From the NCBI GenBank assembly GCA_004558035.1, contig SFEJ01000014.1:1-64000 (forward strand): a stretch of DNA of 64,000 nt. Direction: 5' to 3'. The position numbers and the translations under genes are program-made. Positions 1 through 9,865 of the stretch are shown here, piece after piece. The stretch is from Opitutia bacterium. GTDB taxonomy: Bacteria > Verrucomicrobiota > Verrucomicrobiae > Opitutales > UBA953. The notes under the pieces were generated by a model. That model was not told the origin of the DNA. It was given only the letters and a program-made list of their open reading frames with translations, and did no database searches. Positions within the stretch are counted from its first letter, which is position 1, and each line of letters opens with the position of its first letter.

Positions 1-2560
1 ATAAAAACCTCTGCCGAGCGAAGACCCGTTCCGCATTCCGAACTTGTGCGAAAATTCGTAAAACTTCTCGCTCGTCCCATGGTAAACCACCAGCGGCTCC
101 CCGTTCTCGTCCACGACCTTGGAAACGTTTTCCTCGTTGACACCCGAGAAAAATTCGGCAAGCTTTTTGTCAAGAACGGAGCCTTCATACTGCCCGCGGT
201 GTTTCGCGGTGTTCATGACGTCGGCTCCGTTTTTGTATATCGAAACTTCGGAGATGCTCGAAGAATGAACGTTCGAAGCGCCCTTCGCGTTCCTTATTTT
301 CACGACGGTGAAGCGAATGAAATACTCCTCGTTCCCGACGCGGAATTTGTTCACGTAGTGAACGTAGGAATCGACGTTGCCGTGAATCTTATGCCCGTCC
401 TTGAGGATTTCAGGTTCGATCGAGAACGGAATCGCGTCGACGAAAAGCTTGCCGAAACTGTCCGTGATGCTCGTCGTGTCGAATCCCTTATGGTAAAAGA
501 TCTTTCCGGCAGTCGCGGCAGGAAATACGACCATGTTCTCGTCGCGTTCATTGCGGACTTCGCCGATTTTTCTGAACGCGTCCTTTATGTCCTTCTTGTC
601 TTTCAGGTCCTTGTTCGGAGAAACTTCAATCGGAGTTTTTTCAAAGATTTCGCGCTTCTTCGCCGCAGCTTTCCAATCCCCGAACCACCGCTTGAAGCGC
701 TTCGTCCGCACCAACACCCACTGCTCCGCGTTCAGCTTCGACGGCGCGCCGTTTGGCGCCTTCATGAATGAACCGTTTTTCTGCGCATCTTCGCGGATTT
801 TCGCCTTCTCAGCCTCGATTTCCGCCAAGATCTCGGGCTTCACGCGTCCATCTTCGCCGAAGTCGCTCGGCTCAAGATATTCCGCGCTCGCCTCCATCGC
901 CAGCGAAAACCGCACGTCCGACGCCTTCGAGGCGACGTCGCGCACCTTCGCGGCGCGGTCTTCCTCGTCGTCTGCGGCGTATTCCTCCACGCTCACGCCC
1001 GCGTCCTTCAGCGCGCTCACGACCGCCGCGTCCGTTCCCGCGGGAACGACGGCAGCACGGAACTCGCCCAGCCCGACCGGGCGTCGGAACTTCGTCTCGA
1101 AATATTTCGCCGGCAGGTTCTGCAGCAGCTCCTTCACCGCGCTCAGCTCCTGCGCGAGCTCCGCGTCGATCTCGTAGCCGTATTCGTTTTCAAGATAGGA
1201 TTTCGGGTCTTCCTCGGCGAGCGCCTCCTTCACGCGGCGCACCGAGTAGTCGAAATTCATGAAAGGGTTTTCGACGAGCTTCTTTTTCGCGTTGATCGCG
1301 TTGAAGACGCCGACGAGCCGGTCCTTCGTCTCCTCGACGGCGGCTTCCGCGTCCGCGTCGCTCAGATTCAGCAGCTCCTTCTTCGAGCGGATCTGCTTCA
1401 GCGACGTCATGCTCTTGAGCAGGCTCGCCTTGATCGAGCCGAAATTCGTGTCGTCGCCCGAATCCTTGACCGCCTTTTTGTTCATCTCCTTCGAGATGTT
1501 TTCGAGCGTCGCGTCGATGTAGCGCGAACGCCCCGTGCGCGTCTCTCCGGCGTAGATCTGCTCGCGCGCGCCGAACGATTTGAGCAGCTCGTCGCGCCAC
1601 TGCACGTATTCGCTTTCGAGCCTCATCGCCGAAACCTCGCGCACCGCGTCCGAAATCGTCCCGATCGCGTCGAGCTTTCCGCCTTCGCGGTAGTCCGAGC
1701 GCGCCCGAGCCAGGAACTCGCGGATCACGTTGTAGTTGAGCAGCCCCTTATCGTCGGTGAGCATTTTCTTGAGGGCGTTCTTCATCTTCTCCGACGCGTC
1801 CGGCTTCTCCGAAACCTCGAAATAAAGATCCGTCAGCGCGCGCTTCTGCGCGTCGCTCAGCTCGCTCTCGAAGGCGAAAAACGATTCGTTCCCGAGAATG
1901 TCGATGACTTTCAGAGCCGTTCCTTCCGGGAAGTGGATCGGCGTCACTCTTTCTGGAACGGGGATTCCGCGCTCCTTCAGAAACACGTAGCGCAGATACT
2001 GGTTGTTCCCGCGTCCGCTCAAGATCGCGCGCGTGTCCGTCTTGACGTGCTGCGCGATTTCTGGATTGCCGACGCGTCCGTCGATGTAGGCGTCTGCAGC
2101 CTTCATCGTCTTTTCGTTCCCGATCAGTTTCACCTGCGGCACCATGGGCGTCCACGCGTCGCCGGCATACGTTCCCGCGTTGCGCCCCGTCTTCTTGTCG
2201 ATGAGAGTCCGCGGCGCGATCAGCGTGATTGCTCCGAAGCCCGTGCCCGCGCGCGCGTTCAGATCCACGACGCCGAGCGAGGGATTCGCCAGCCCGCCGA
2301 GCGCGATCGCCTTGCGCAGCTTCTCCTCCGAAATCTCGTGCAATCCCACCAAACTTGCCGTTCCCGCGTCGATGGAATACTTCCGCGCCAGCACGCTCTG
2401 TTCCGCCCCGTATCCGGCAAGCGAATACTTTCTGCGGCTCTCAAGATAGGCGTTGACTTTCTCCGCCTCCTGTGCGACCTTTTCCTTGCCGTCGGAAGTG
2501 TGGTGTGGCTCGATTTCGGGTTCTCCATTTATGGATTTAATTCCTCGTTCCGACGGCTTT
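1..2560 (-). pseudogene. Large polyvalent phage protein fragment, truncated at its N-terminal end, runs off the left edge
   Basis: One minus-strand frame stays open from about 2.56 kb to base 1. No ATG, GTG or TTG lies in frame at its upstream end; the first is a GTG in the segment reading SVLARKYS. Module 1 (about 2450-1900) has the GLHEISEEKLRKAIALGGLA and FGAITLIAPRTLI segments common in large polyvalent proteins of Firmicutes phages. A linker follows with EPSDFGEDGR and RFKRWFGDW (about 890-670). Next is a module with HKGFDTTSITDSFGKLFVDA (about 640-180), then the start of an ADP-ribosyltransferase-like domain, GEPLVVYHGTSEKF and GSSLGRGFY (about 110-1). The linker and ART start match the giant prophage protein at 34.6-34.9 kb; the first ~105 bases are identical to it. 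Upstream the frame stays open only because it is the exact antisense of plsY, so the boundary is uncertain. I read it as a prophage remnant or the edge of a second related prophage. No function is assigned. Confidence 0.7.
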
Positions 2561-2643
2561 TTTATTTCCTGGAGCTCCAGGTGATGACGCGGAAGACTGG
2601 ACGCCTTCGCCGTGCGGATTTTCGGTTCGGGCGCACTTTCAAT

Positions 2644-2673
2644 TTGCGGGAAGGCGGGCGCTTCGGCTATGAT
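2644..2673 (+). promoter_or_regulatory. Candidate sigma70-type promoter for plsY
   Basis: TTGCGG at 2644-2649 and TATGAT at 2668-2673 are separated by 18 bases, about 21 bases before the plsY ATG. It lies in the short stretch between the polyvalent-protein fragment and plsY. No Shine-Dalgarno sequence follows; the leader is GCGTTTTAATTTTTTCGAC. Confidence 0.4.
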
Positions 2674-2694
2674 GCGCGTTTTAATTTTTTCGAC

Positions 2695-3366
2695 ATGGAA
2701 ATCCTCCCTACAGTCCTCATCGCCTCCGCCGCCGCGCTCGTCGGTTACGTTCTCGGCTCGATCCCGTTCGCGGTGATCGTCGCGAAGCGCCACGGCGTGG
2801 ACATTCTGCACGCCGGCAGCGGCAATCCCGGCGCGACCAACGTCAAGCGCACCTGCGGCAAGGCGGCGGGCAATCTCGTGTTCTTCCTCGACATGTTCAA
2901 GGGCTTTCTCGCGGCGTTCCTGCCGTGGATCGCGCTCAGCCCGATTTCGGTCGTTCCGGAGCAGCAGGACGCCTGGCCGCACGTGATCGCGATCGCGCAG
3001 CTCTGCGGCTTCGCGGGAGCGCTGCTCGGGCACTGCTTCTCGATGTTCCTGAAGTTCAAGGGCGGCAAGGGCGTCTCGACGACGATCGGCGGGCTGCTCG
3101 GTGCGATGCCGATCGCCGTGCTCGTCGGGCTCGTCGTCTGGCTCGCGGTGTATTTCCCGACGCGCATCGTCGCGATCGCGTCGATGGTGTTCGGGCTCTC
3201 GCTGCCGCTCACGTCGATGATTCTCGCCAAGGCGTTCCCGCAGCTCGGCTACACGACGATTCACGTCGGCTTCTGCCTCGTCGTGGCGATCTTCATCATC
3301 ATCATGCACCGTTCGAACATCGCCCGCCTGATGCGCGGCGAAGAAAACTCGTTCAGGAAGAAATGA
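2695..3366 (+). CDS. plsY: Glycerol-3-phosphate acyltransferase PlsY
   Basis: An integral membrane enzyme of 223 residues, the usual PlsY size. The family transfers an acyl group from acyl-phosphate to glycerol-3-phosphate, the first step of phospholipid synthesis. The family's conserved loops are visible: GSIPFAVI near residue 20, GSGNPGATNVKR near residue 42, and GHCFSMFLKFKGGKGVST near residue 110. Hydrophobic segments lie between and after them. The ATG at 2695 is chosen because PlsY homology begins there (MEILPTVLIASAAALVGYVLG); the longer upstream reading runs antisense to phage sequence. The start lacks a Shine-Dalgarno sequence. It is the first unambiguous host gene next to the phage fragment and is followed 53 bases later by hom. 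Confidence 0.93.
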   Translation: MEILPTVLIASAAALVGYVLGSIPFAVIVAKRHGVDILHAGSGNPGATNVKRTCGKAAGNLVFFLDMFKGFLAAFLPWIALSPISVVPEQQDAWPHVIAIAQLCGFAGALLGHCFSMFLKFKGGKGVSTTIGGLLGAMPIAVLVGLVVWLAVYFPTRIVAIASMVFGLSLPLTSMILAKAFPQLGYTTIHVGFCLVVAIFIIIMHRSNIARLMRGEENSFRKK

Positions 3367-3419
3367 CCGCGCGTTCCCGCGGGCGCGCACGCAGTTAAAA
3401 TTCAATTACATTTTTTAAG

Positions 3420-4766
3420 ATGGAAAAAACGAAAATCGGCATCGGATTCATCGGCTTCGGCACGGTCGGGCAAGGCGTCTGGAAACACCTGCAGGCGCAG
3501 CGCGAAGAACTGGAAAAACGCCTCGGCGTGGAAATCGCGTTCCCGCGCGTCGCCGTGCGCGACCTCAAGCGCGAACGCAGCGTGAGCGTTCCCGAAAACG
3601 TGCTCACGACGGACCCAATGGCAGTCGTGAACGATCCCGCGGTGAACATCGTCTGCGAGCTCATGGGCGGCACGACGAAGGCGAAGGACTACACGCTCGC
3701 CGCGCTGAAGCACGGCAAGGTCGTCGTCTCCGCGAACAAGGCGCTTATCTACGAATTCGGGCGCGAAATCTTCGACGCCGTCAAGCAGTTCGGCGGGCAC
3801 TACTACTTCGAGGCGTCCGTCGCGGGCGGGATTCCGATCATCAAGACGCTGCGCGAAGGACTCGTCGCCAACCGCTTCGAATCCATCGCCGGCATCATCA
3901 ACGGCACCTGCAACTACATTCTTTCCCGCATGGAGGCGGAGGGAAAATCCTACGAGGAGATTCTCCGCGACGCGAAAAAACTCGGCTACGTCGAGGCGGA
4001 CGACCGGCTCGACCTCGACGGCTGGGACGCGTTCCACAAAGCGGTCATTCTCGCCTTTCTCGCCCACGGGAAATGGGTTTCGGAGCACGACGCGCTCGTC
4101 GAAGGCATCCGCGACGTGACGCTCGAGGACATGCACCGCGCGCGCGACTTCGGCTACCGCATCAAGCTGCTCGGCATGATCCGCCGCAACTTCAAGACGG
4201 GCGCGCTCTCGCTCGGCGTCTATCCCGCGCTCATTCCGCTGGACAAGACGCTCGCGCGCGTGGACGGCGTGTACAACGCGATCAAGCTCGCCGGCGACGT
4301 CGCGGGAACGACGATTCTCATCGGCCGCGGCGCGGGCCAGGACGCGACGTCCTCCGCCGTCATCTCCGACATCGTGGACGCGATGATCGGCATCCGCGAC
4401 GACGCGCACAAATTCCTCACGCCGAGCGACATCGACGCGTGCTACCGCCTCGGCGAAAGCGCGCGCATGGCGACGATGGATGAAATCCGCTCGAAATTTT
4501 ATCTGCGCATTTCGATTCTGGACGAGCCGGGAACGCTCGTCGGGCTCTACCAGGCGCTGGCGAAGCACAACGTCTCCGTCTCGCGCGTCATCACCTACGA
4601 AAACCCGGAAGACAAGAACTCCCCGGTGAAGAGCGGCACGATCACGCTCGCGACGTATCCGACCTCCGAAGCCGTGATGGAACGCGTCGTGAATGACCTG
4701 AAGGCGCTCCCGCAGATTCTCACGAAGCCACTTCTGCTCCGCATCTACGAACCGACGCGCGAGTGA
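3420..4766 (+). CDS. hom: Homoserine dehydrogenase with C-terminal ACT domain
   Basis: A 448-residue NAD(P)-dependent homoserine dehydrogenase, reducing aspartate semialdehyde to homoserine for threonine and methionine synthesis. The Rossmann motif IGFIGFGTVGQGVW lies at residues 8-21. The catalytic region has INGTCNYILSRM near residue 160 and YVEADDRLDLDGWDAFHK near 191. A C-terminal ACT domain (about residues 358-440, starting LRISILDEPGTLVGLYQAL) suggests allosteric feedback as in monofunctional homoserine dehydrogenases. There is no aspartokinase domain. The leader is AT-rich (CAATTACATTTTTTAAG) without a Shine-Dalgarno sequence. A strong terminator follows at once. Confidence 0.95.
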   Translation: MEKTKIGIGFIGFGTVGQGVWKHLQAQREELEKRLGVEIAFPRVAVRDLKRERSVSVPENVLTTDPMAVVNDPAVNIVCELMGGTTKAKDYTLAALKHGKVVVSANKALIYEFGREIFDAVKQFGGHYYFEASVAGGIPIIKTLREGLVANRFESIAGIINGTCNYILSRMEAEGKSYEEILRDAKKLGYVEADDRLDLDGWDAFHKAVILAFLAHGKWVSEHDALVEGIRDVTLEDMHRARDFGYRIKLLGMIRRNFKTGALSLGVYPALIPLDKTLARVDGVYNAIKLAGDVAGTTILIGRGAGQDATSSAVISDIVDAMIGIRDDAHKFLTPSDIDACYRLGESARMATMDEIRSKFYLRISILDEPGTLVGLYQALAKHNVSVSRVITYENPEDKNSPVKSGTITLATYPTSEAVMERVVNDLKALPQILTKPLLLRIYEPTRE

Positions 4767-4790
4767 TTCTCCCGCCGTTCCTCCTCTTCA

Positions 4791-4826
4791 AAAAAAAGCG
4801 TTCCCGCCGCGGGAACGCTTTTTTTT
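4791..4826 (+). terminator. Intrinsic terminator built from an inverted pair of the GCGTTCCCGC motif
   Basis: AAAAGCGTTCCC and GGGAACGCTTTT pair around a five-base loop, with an A-run before and a T-run after, so it should work in both directions. It follows hom by about 25 bases. The stem is the genome's iterated motif facing its own complement. Confidence 0.9.
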
Positions 4827-4903
4827 CGCGCGGAAGAGCCCATCTTCTTAAAAAAATTTCGCCGTTGCGCGCGGGAACGCGTGGGCGCAGAATGGCGGCA
4901 CTT

Positions 4904-6358
4904 ATGGCAACGAAAAAATCCGAAAACAAAAAAGCCCCCGCGCCCGTCAAGGGCGTGTTCAAGCGGGAAGACGCCGTCAACAAGCTCTCTCCCGAGGAAC
5001 GCAAGGCGCTCGACGCCTACGTCTCCGTGTACATGAATTACCTCTCCGTAGCAAAGACCGAGCGCCGCGCCTACGCGGAGGCCGTCCGCCTGCTCGAAGC
5101 GCGCGGATTCAGGCCGCTCGCGTCCCTCAAGTCGCTGAAGCCCGGCGACAAGGTCTATCGCGGCTACCATGGCAAGACGCTCTTCGCCGCCGTCGTCGGC
5201 AAGGAGCCCGTTTCCGGCGGCGTGCGCGTCGTCGGCGGGCACACGGACGCGCCGCGCATCGACCTCAAGCCCGTGCCGCTCTGCGAAAAGAACGGCATCG
5301 CCTACTTCGACACGCACTACTACGGCGGCATCAAGAAATTTCAGTGGGTCGCGCATCCGCTCGCGCTTTACGGCACCGCCGTGCGCAAGGACGGCTCGAA
5401 GGTCGAAATCGCGATCGGCGACAAGCCCGGCGATCCCGTCTTCATGATTTCGGACATTCTCCCGCACCTCGGACAGGAGCAGGCGGCGAAGGTGCTCGCG
5501 GACGCGTTCCCGGGCGAAAATCTCGACCTGGTCATCGCCACGACGCCCTGCCCCGCGGACGCGGATGACGGCGAGGTCAAGGAAAAGGTCAAGCTTCACG
5601 TGATGCGCATTCTGGAAAAGGAATACGGGCTCACGGAACAGGATCTCATCAGCGCCGAACTCGAGATCGTTCCCGCGGGGCTGCCGCGCGAAATGGGGCT
5701 CGACCGCTCGCTCATCACCGGCTACGGGCACGACGACCGCATCTGCGCGTTCGCGGGGCTTCAGGCGATGATGGATGTCAAGGGCGTTCCCGCGAAGACC
5801 GCCGTCGTGCTGCTCTGCGACAAGGAGGAAATCGGCTCCGTCGGCGCGACCGGCATGGATTCGACGTTCTTCGAAAACTCGATCGCCGAGCTCGTCTTCC
5901 GCCAGGAAAAGAATTATTCCGACATTCTCGTGCGCCGCGCGCTCGAAGCCTCGTCGATGCTCTCGGCGGACGTCTGCGCGGCGGACGATCCGCTGTTCCC
6001 GGGCAGCTCCTCGCCGGGCAACATGGCGAAACTCAACGCGGGCGCGTGCGTGATCAAATACACGGGCTCGCGCGGCAAGGTCATGGCGAACGACGCGAGC
6101 GCGGAATTCGTCGCGCGGCTGCGCGAGATCTTCGACGCGGCGGGCGTCGTCTGGCAGGTCGGCGAACTCGGCCGCGTGGACGTCGGCGGCGGCGGAACGA
6201 TCGCGATGTACATGTCGCACTACGGCATGAACGTGATCGACATGGGCACGCCGCTGCTGAACATGCACGCGCCGTGGGAAGTCGCCTCCAAGCTCGACAC
6301 CTACATGACCTACAAGGCCTACAAGGCGTTCTTCGAAGCGGCCGCGGAACTCGCGTGA
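4904..6358 (+). CDS. M18 family aminopeptidase (aspartyl aminopeptidase-like)
   Basis: A cytoplasmic metallo-aminopeptidase of about 484 residues, the usual M18 length. M18 enzymes are dinuclear zinc enzymes that favour acidic N-terminal residues. Metal-ligand regions visible are VVGGHTDAPRIDLKP near residue 107, CDKEEIGSVGATGMDS near 305, and YMSHYGMNVIDMGTPLLNMHAPWE near the C-terminus. The HYYGGIKKFQW segment is also typical. Start: ATG at 4904 (MATKKSENKK) or 4892 (MAALMATKK); I prefer 4904. Longer readings run back into the hom terminator. No Shine-Dalgarno sequence is seen. It is convergent with fucI, sharing the hairpin at 6421-6442. Confidence 0.9.
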   Translation: MATKKSENKKAPAPVKGVFKREDAVNKLSPEERKALDAYVSVYMNYLSVAKTERRAYAEAVRLLEARGFRPLASLKSLKPGDKVYRGYHGKTLFAAVVGKEPVSGGVRVVGGHTDAPRIDLKPVPLCEKNGIAYFDTHYYGGIKKFQWVAHPLALYGTAVRKDGSKVEIAIGDKPGDPVFMISDILPHLGQEQAAKVLADAFPGENLDLVIATTPCPADADDGEVKEKVKLHVMRILEKEYGLTEQDLISAELEIVPAGLPREMGLDRSLITGYGHDDRICAFAGLQAMMDVKGVPAKTAVVLLCDKEEIGSVGATGMDSTFFENSIAELVFRQEKNYSDILVRRALEASSMLSADVCAADDPLFPGSSSPGNMAKLNAGACVIKYTGSRGKVMANDASAEFVARLREIFDAAGVVWQVGELGRVDVGGGGTIAMYMSHYGMNVIDMGTPLLNMHAPWEVASKLDTYMTYKAYKAFFEAAAELA

Positions 6359-6420
6359 GTCCGCGTAGCGCGCGACGCGAGGAAACGGAGCTTCCGCCCG
6401 TTTCCTTTCGCGAAAAAAAG

Positions 6421-6442
6421 AGCCCGGGAACGCTCCCGGGCT
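6421..6442. terminator. Shared bidirectional terminator between the aminopeptidase gene and fucI
   Basis: AGCCCGGGA and TCCCGGGCT pair around ACGC, with seven A residues before (a T-run for minus-strand transcripts) and CTTTCT after. The hairpin contains one copy of GGGAACG. It serves the convergent genes ending at 6358 and 6465. Confidence 0.8.
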
Positions 6443-6464
6443 CTTTCTGCGTCGTGCGGCGATC

Positions 6465-8246
6465 TCAATACTTGCCGTAAATCGGGCCGAAGTTCGCGCA
6501 GGCGCGGAAGTCGGCGCCTTCGGGATCGGCGGTGCCGAACAGACCCCACGCCGCCGGACGATAGACCTTGTCGTCGGGAACGTTGTGCGCGTAAACCGGG
6601 ATGCGGAGCATCGAGGCGAGCGTGATCAGGTCCGCGCCGACGTGGCCGTAGGTCCACGCGCCGTGGTTCGCGCCCATGTTCGCCATGACGGAATAGACGT
6701 CCGTGAACGCGCCCTTGCCCGTGAGGATCGGCGCGAACCAGGTCGTCGGCCAGCCCGGGTCGGTGCGTTCGTCGAGAATCTTGTTCACGTTCTCGGGGAG
6801 CGTGCAGGTGTAGCCTTCGGCGATGACGAGGACCGGACCCTGTCCCTTGACGAGGTTCATGCGGATCATCGTCACGGGAACGTCGCCCTTCGAGACGAAG
6901 TGCAGCGAGTAGCCCCCGCCGCGGAAGTATTCGCGGTTCGCCGGGCACCATTCGGACGCCGCCATCATCGCGTCGATGTCCTGGAACGTCGTTTCGCCGG
7001 TCTTCTTCATGACGGGCTTGCCGTTCACGTCGAGCGCCTGCATGTTGCCGTCGAGCGCGGTCGAGCCGGAGTTGATGAGGTGCATGATGCCGTTCTTGGC
7101 GTGACCTTCCATCGTGTAGCCGGCGACGCGCTTCACGGCGTCGGGCGACCAGTACGTGCGGATGTCGGAGAAGCACGCCGCCTGGCCCGTGAGCTGGTGC
7201 AGCAGGAGCTGGCAGACGCCGTTCATCGCGTCGTTTTCCGTCGCGAACGGAATCGCCTCGCGCGGGCCGTTCCAGTCGAAGGTGCTGTTGAGGAGCGATT
7301 CCGCCATGTCGCCGTTCGGATAGTAGTCCGTCCAGTGGCGCTGGCCCTGGAAGCCGCCGCAGATGGCGTTGAAGCCGAGGCCTTCTTCCTCGCAGTCGAT
7401 CGTCTTGAGGTGCGGATTGCCGTGCATCATGTCGCGGAAGATGATCGTCATCAGCAGCGATTCGCGCAGCGTGCGTTCCTTTTCTTCCGGCGGGAGCACG
7501 AGGTCGGGACGGTTGCGGTCCGGGCCGATCTTCACGTATTTCTTCGCCCATTCGAGCGCGAGCTCAAATTCCTTCTTGTCGTAGATGCCGAGATCCATGC
7601 GGCGGCGGACTTCCGTCATGTCCACCGGCTGGACGCGCATGCCGAGGTAGCTTTCCCAGAACGAATGGTCGAGAATCGAGCCGGCGATGCCCATCGCGCA
7701 GCCGCCGATGGAGAGGTAGCCCTTGCCCTTCAGCGTCGCGACCGCGATGCCCGCGCGCGCGAAGCGGAGGATTTTTTCCTCGACGTCCGCGGGAATGCTC
7801 GTGTCGTCCTTGTCCTGCACGTCGTGCCCGTAGATCGAGAACGCGGGAACGCCCTTCTGCGCGTAGCCGGCGAGCGCGGCGGCGAGATAGACGGCGCCCG
7901 GGCGCTCCGTGCCGTTGAAGCCCCAGATCGCCTTCGGCGTGGACGCGTCCGTCTCGAACGTTTCCGTGATGTAGCACCAGCACGGCGTGACGGTGAGCGA
8001 GCAGCCGACGTTGTTCTCGAGGAACTTCTGGTTCGCCGCGGCGGCTTCCGCGGGACCGCCGATGCACGTGTCGGCGATGACGCACTGCACGGGCTGGCCG
8101 TTCGCGTGCTTCACCTTCGATTCGATGAGCGCGGCGGCGGCTTTCGCCATGTTCATGGTCTGTTCTTCCAGCGACTCGCGGACGCCGAGACGGCGGCCGT
8201 CGATCGTGGGACGAATTCCGATTTTAGGTAACGTATCGTATTTCAT
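6465..8246 (-). CDS. fucI: L-fucose isomerase
   Basis: A 593-residue protein, nearly the length of E. coli FucI (591). FucI converts L-fucose to L-fuculose with a divalent metal and forms a cytoplasmic hexamer. The N-terminus KIGIRPTIDGRRLGVRESLE is family-typical. The metal/catalytic regions CEEEGLGFNAICGGFQGQR (near residue 335) and FATENDAMNGVCQLL (near 375) are intact, with the late MGANHGAWTYGHVGADL segment before the end. It sits 115 bases downstream of the fucose permease on the same strand, so the two are probably co-transcribed. Fuculokinase and aldolase are not in the window. The leader CCAAACCAATTGAATT has no Shine-Dalgarno sequence. Confidence 0.96.
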   Translation of the reverse strand: MKYDTLPKIGIRPTIDGRRLGVRESLEEQTMNMAKAAAALIESKVKHANGQPVQCVIADTCIGGPAEAAAANQKFLENNVGCSLTVTPCWCYITETFETDASTPKAIWGFNGTERPGAVYLAAALAGYAQKGVPAFSIYGHDVQDKDDTSIPADVEEKILRFARAGIAVATLKGKGYLSIGGCAMGIAGSILDHSFWESYLGMRVQPVDMTEVRRRMDLGIYDKKEFELALEWAKKYVKIGPDRNRPDLVLPPEEKERTLRESLLMTIIFRDMMHGNPHLKTIDCEEEGLGFNAICGGFQGQRHWTDYYPNGDMAESLLNSTFDWNGPREAIPFATENDAMNGVCQLLLHQLTGQAACFSDIRTYWSPDAVKRVAGYTMEGHAKNGIMHLINSGSTALDGNMQALDVNGKPVMKKTGETTFQDIDAMMAASEWCPANREYFRGGGYSLHFVSKGDVPVTMIRMNLVKGQGPVLVIAEGYTCTLPENVNKILDERTDPGWPTTWFAPILTGKGAFTDVYSVMANMGANHGAWTYGHVGADLITLASMLRIPVYAHNVPDDKVYRPAAWGLFGTADPEGADFRACANFGPIYGKY

Positions 8247-8361
8247 AATTCAATTGGTTTGGTGAAAATTTTTTGAAGGATTGAAGCTTAAAGGGCTAAG
8301 CGAGGGCGACGTCGAAGTTCCATTCTTGAAATTTTCTTGTCACTTGTCACTTCCTTTTAAC

Positions 8362-9771
8362 TCATCCGCGCGGAGCGTCTTCCCGCTTGCGGAAAATCAG
8401 ACTGTACGCGAGCACGACCGCGAAGCAGATCGCGGGAACGATGAACGAAGCGCGCAGCGCCGCCGAGGACGTCTTCAAATCCGTGTCCCAGGTGCCGTCG
8501 AACGCGGACGTCAGCACAATCCAGCACGAATCCGCGTTGCCGATGATGTCGAGCATCCACGGCGTGAGCAGCGCGCCGCCGACGATCGCCATGATCAGTC
8601 CCGCCGCGCCGAGCTTGTGCGCCTTCGGGTCGATCCCGCCGAGCGCGATCCCGTAGATCGTCGGGAACATCAGCGACATGCAGCCGCTCATCGCGATCAG
8701 GCAGAGCACGTTCGCCGAGAACGGCAGCCCGCCGACCGTGAAGAGCACTCCCGTCGGGAAATACATCACGCCCGCCGTGCACGCGATCGCGCACGCCGCG
8801 AAGAACGCCATCAGCCACGCCGGCTCGACATATTTCATCACGAACGTCGCGATCCAGCGGCAGATGATGAACGCGATGAGCGCGAGCAGATAATACGTCG
8901 CGCCCTGCTCGGGCGTCACGCCGAGCTCCTTTTGGCAATAGACGTTGACGCAGGTCCACGCGGCGATCTGAACGCCGACGTAGAACACCTGCGCCACGAC
9001 GCCGAGATACCAGCGCGGAGAATGCGCGAGAATCGAAAGAATTTCGCCGTAGTTCGTCGGCTCGGAAGAGACTTCGTCCGCCGAGGAGCGCTTCGTGAAG
9101 AAAAAGAAGAACCAAATGAACGCCGCGATCGCGCACAGCCCGACGTAGGGCACGCACACCCAGAAAAGTTCGTGGTGCACGATCTCGCCCAGCGCGTCCG
9201 GCGCCATCGCCGCGCGCTCGTCCGCCGTCGCGGGATTCAGATTCGCGAGAATCAGCTGCTGCGCGAGCAGAATGCCCGCCAGCGAACCGACCGGATTGAA
9301 CATCTGCGCGAAGTTCAGGCGGCGCACCGCCGTCTCCTTGTCGCCCAGCGCGAGCACATACGGATTGCACGTCGTTTCAAGCACGGCGCAGCCGCCCGCG
9401 ACGATGAAGATGCCCACGATGTAGAGCCAGAAACTCTGCGATACGCACGCGGGAACGTAAAGCAACGCCCCGATCACGTACACGCCCAGCCCCACCAGCA
9501 CGCCCGCTCGGTAGCCCGCGCGCTGAACGAGAAACGACGCGAGCAGCGCGATCACCGAATACGCGCCGTAGAACGAAACCTGCACGTAGCCCGCCGTGGA
9601 CTGGCTCGTCATGAAGATCTTCTGGAACGCGGGGACGAGATTGTCCGTCATGTTGTTGAGCAGTCCCCACAGCGCGAAGCAGGAGACGAGCATGACGAAA
9701 ATCCCGAGGAATTTTTTGGGCACGACCGGCGTCGAAGCCGGAGCAACGGAAGGGGAATCTTGGGTATTCAT
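8362..9771 (-). CDS. fucP: L-fucose:proton symporter (MFS permease FucP)
   Basis: A 469-residue major-facilitator permease with about 12 hydrophobic segments. FucP-like features are FALWGLLNNMTDNLVPAFQK in the first helix and FVLxGGCAVLETTCNPYV-type sequence near residue 130, followed by RRLNFAQMFNPVGSLAG. The family imports L-fucose with protons. It is the first gene of the fucP-fucI pair, divergent from the TetR-type regulator at 9914, which is the natural candidate controller. Downstream fucI supports the substrate assignment. It could transport another sugar such as glucose or galactose, since that MFS subfamily also includes such permeases. Confidence 0.9.
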   Translation of the reverse strand: MNTQDSPSVAPASTPVVPKKFLGIFVMLVSCFALWGLLNNMTDNLVPAFQKIFMTSQSTAGYVQVSFYGAYSVIALLASFLVQRAGYRAGVLVGLGVYVIGALLYVPACVSQSFWLYIVGIFIVAGGCAVLETTCNPYVLALGDKETAVRRLNFAQMFNPVGSLAGILLAQQLILANLNPATADERAAMAPDALGEIVHHELFWVCVPYVGLCAIAAFIWFFFFFTKRSSADEVSSEPTNYGEILSILAHSPRWYLGVVAQVFYVGVQIAAWTCVNVYCQKELGVTPEQGATYYLLALIAFIICRWIATFVMKYVEPAWLMAFFAACAIACTAGVMYFPTGVLFTVGGLPFSANVLCLIAMSGCMSLMFPTIYGIALGGIDPKAHKLGAAGLIMAIVGGALLTPWMLDIIGNADSCWIVLTSAFDGTWDTDLKTSSAALRASFIVPAICFAVVLAYSLIFRKREDAPRG

Positions 9772-9865
9772 GTGAGCGTGATTTTCCCATGTTCCCTCCC
9801 GCCCGTCAATTTTGAAAACGCCGCGGGAACGCCCGTCGCTGCAAAAAGCGAATGAGCTTGCCTCG

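Noticed and set aside
2745..3230. Minus-strand frame inside plsY as an N-terminal extension of the left polyvalent fragment
   Set aside because: This listed frame is in a different register, and the in-register frame is open only as the exact complement of plsY codons.
4763..4903. Longer start of the M18 aminopeptidase at 4763
   Set aside because: It would translate the hom terminator hairpin and adds a Lys/Arg-rich leader not found in the family.
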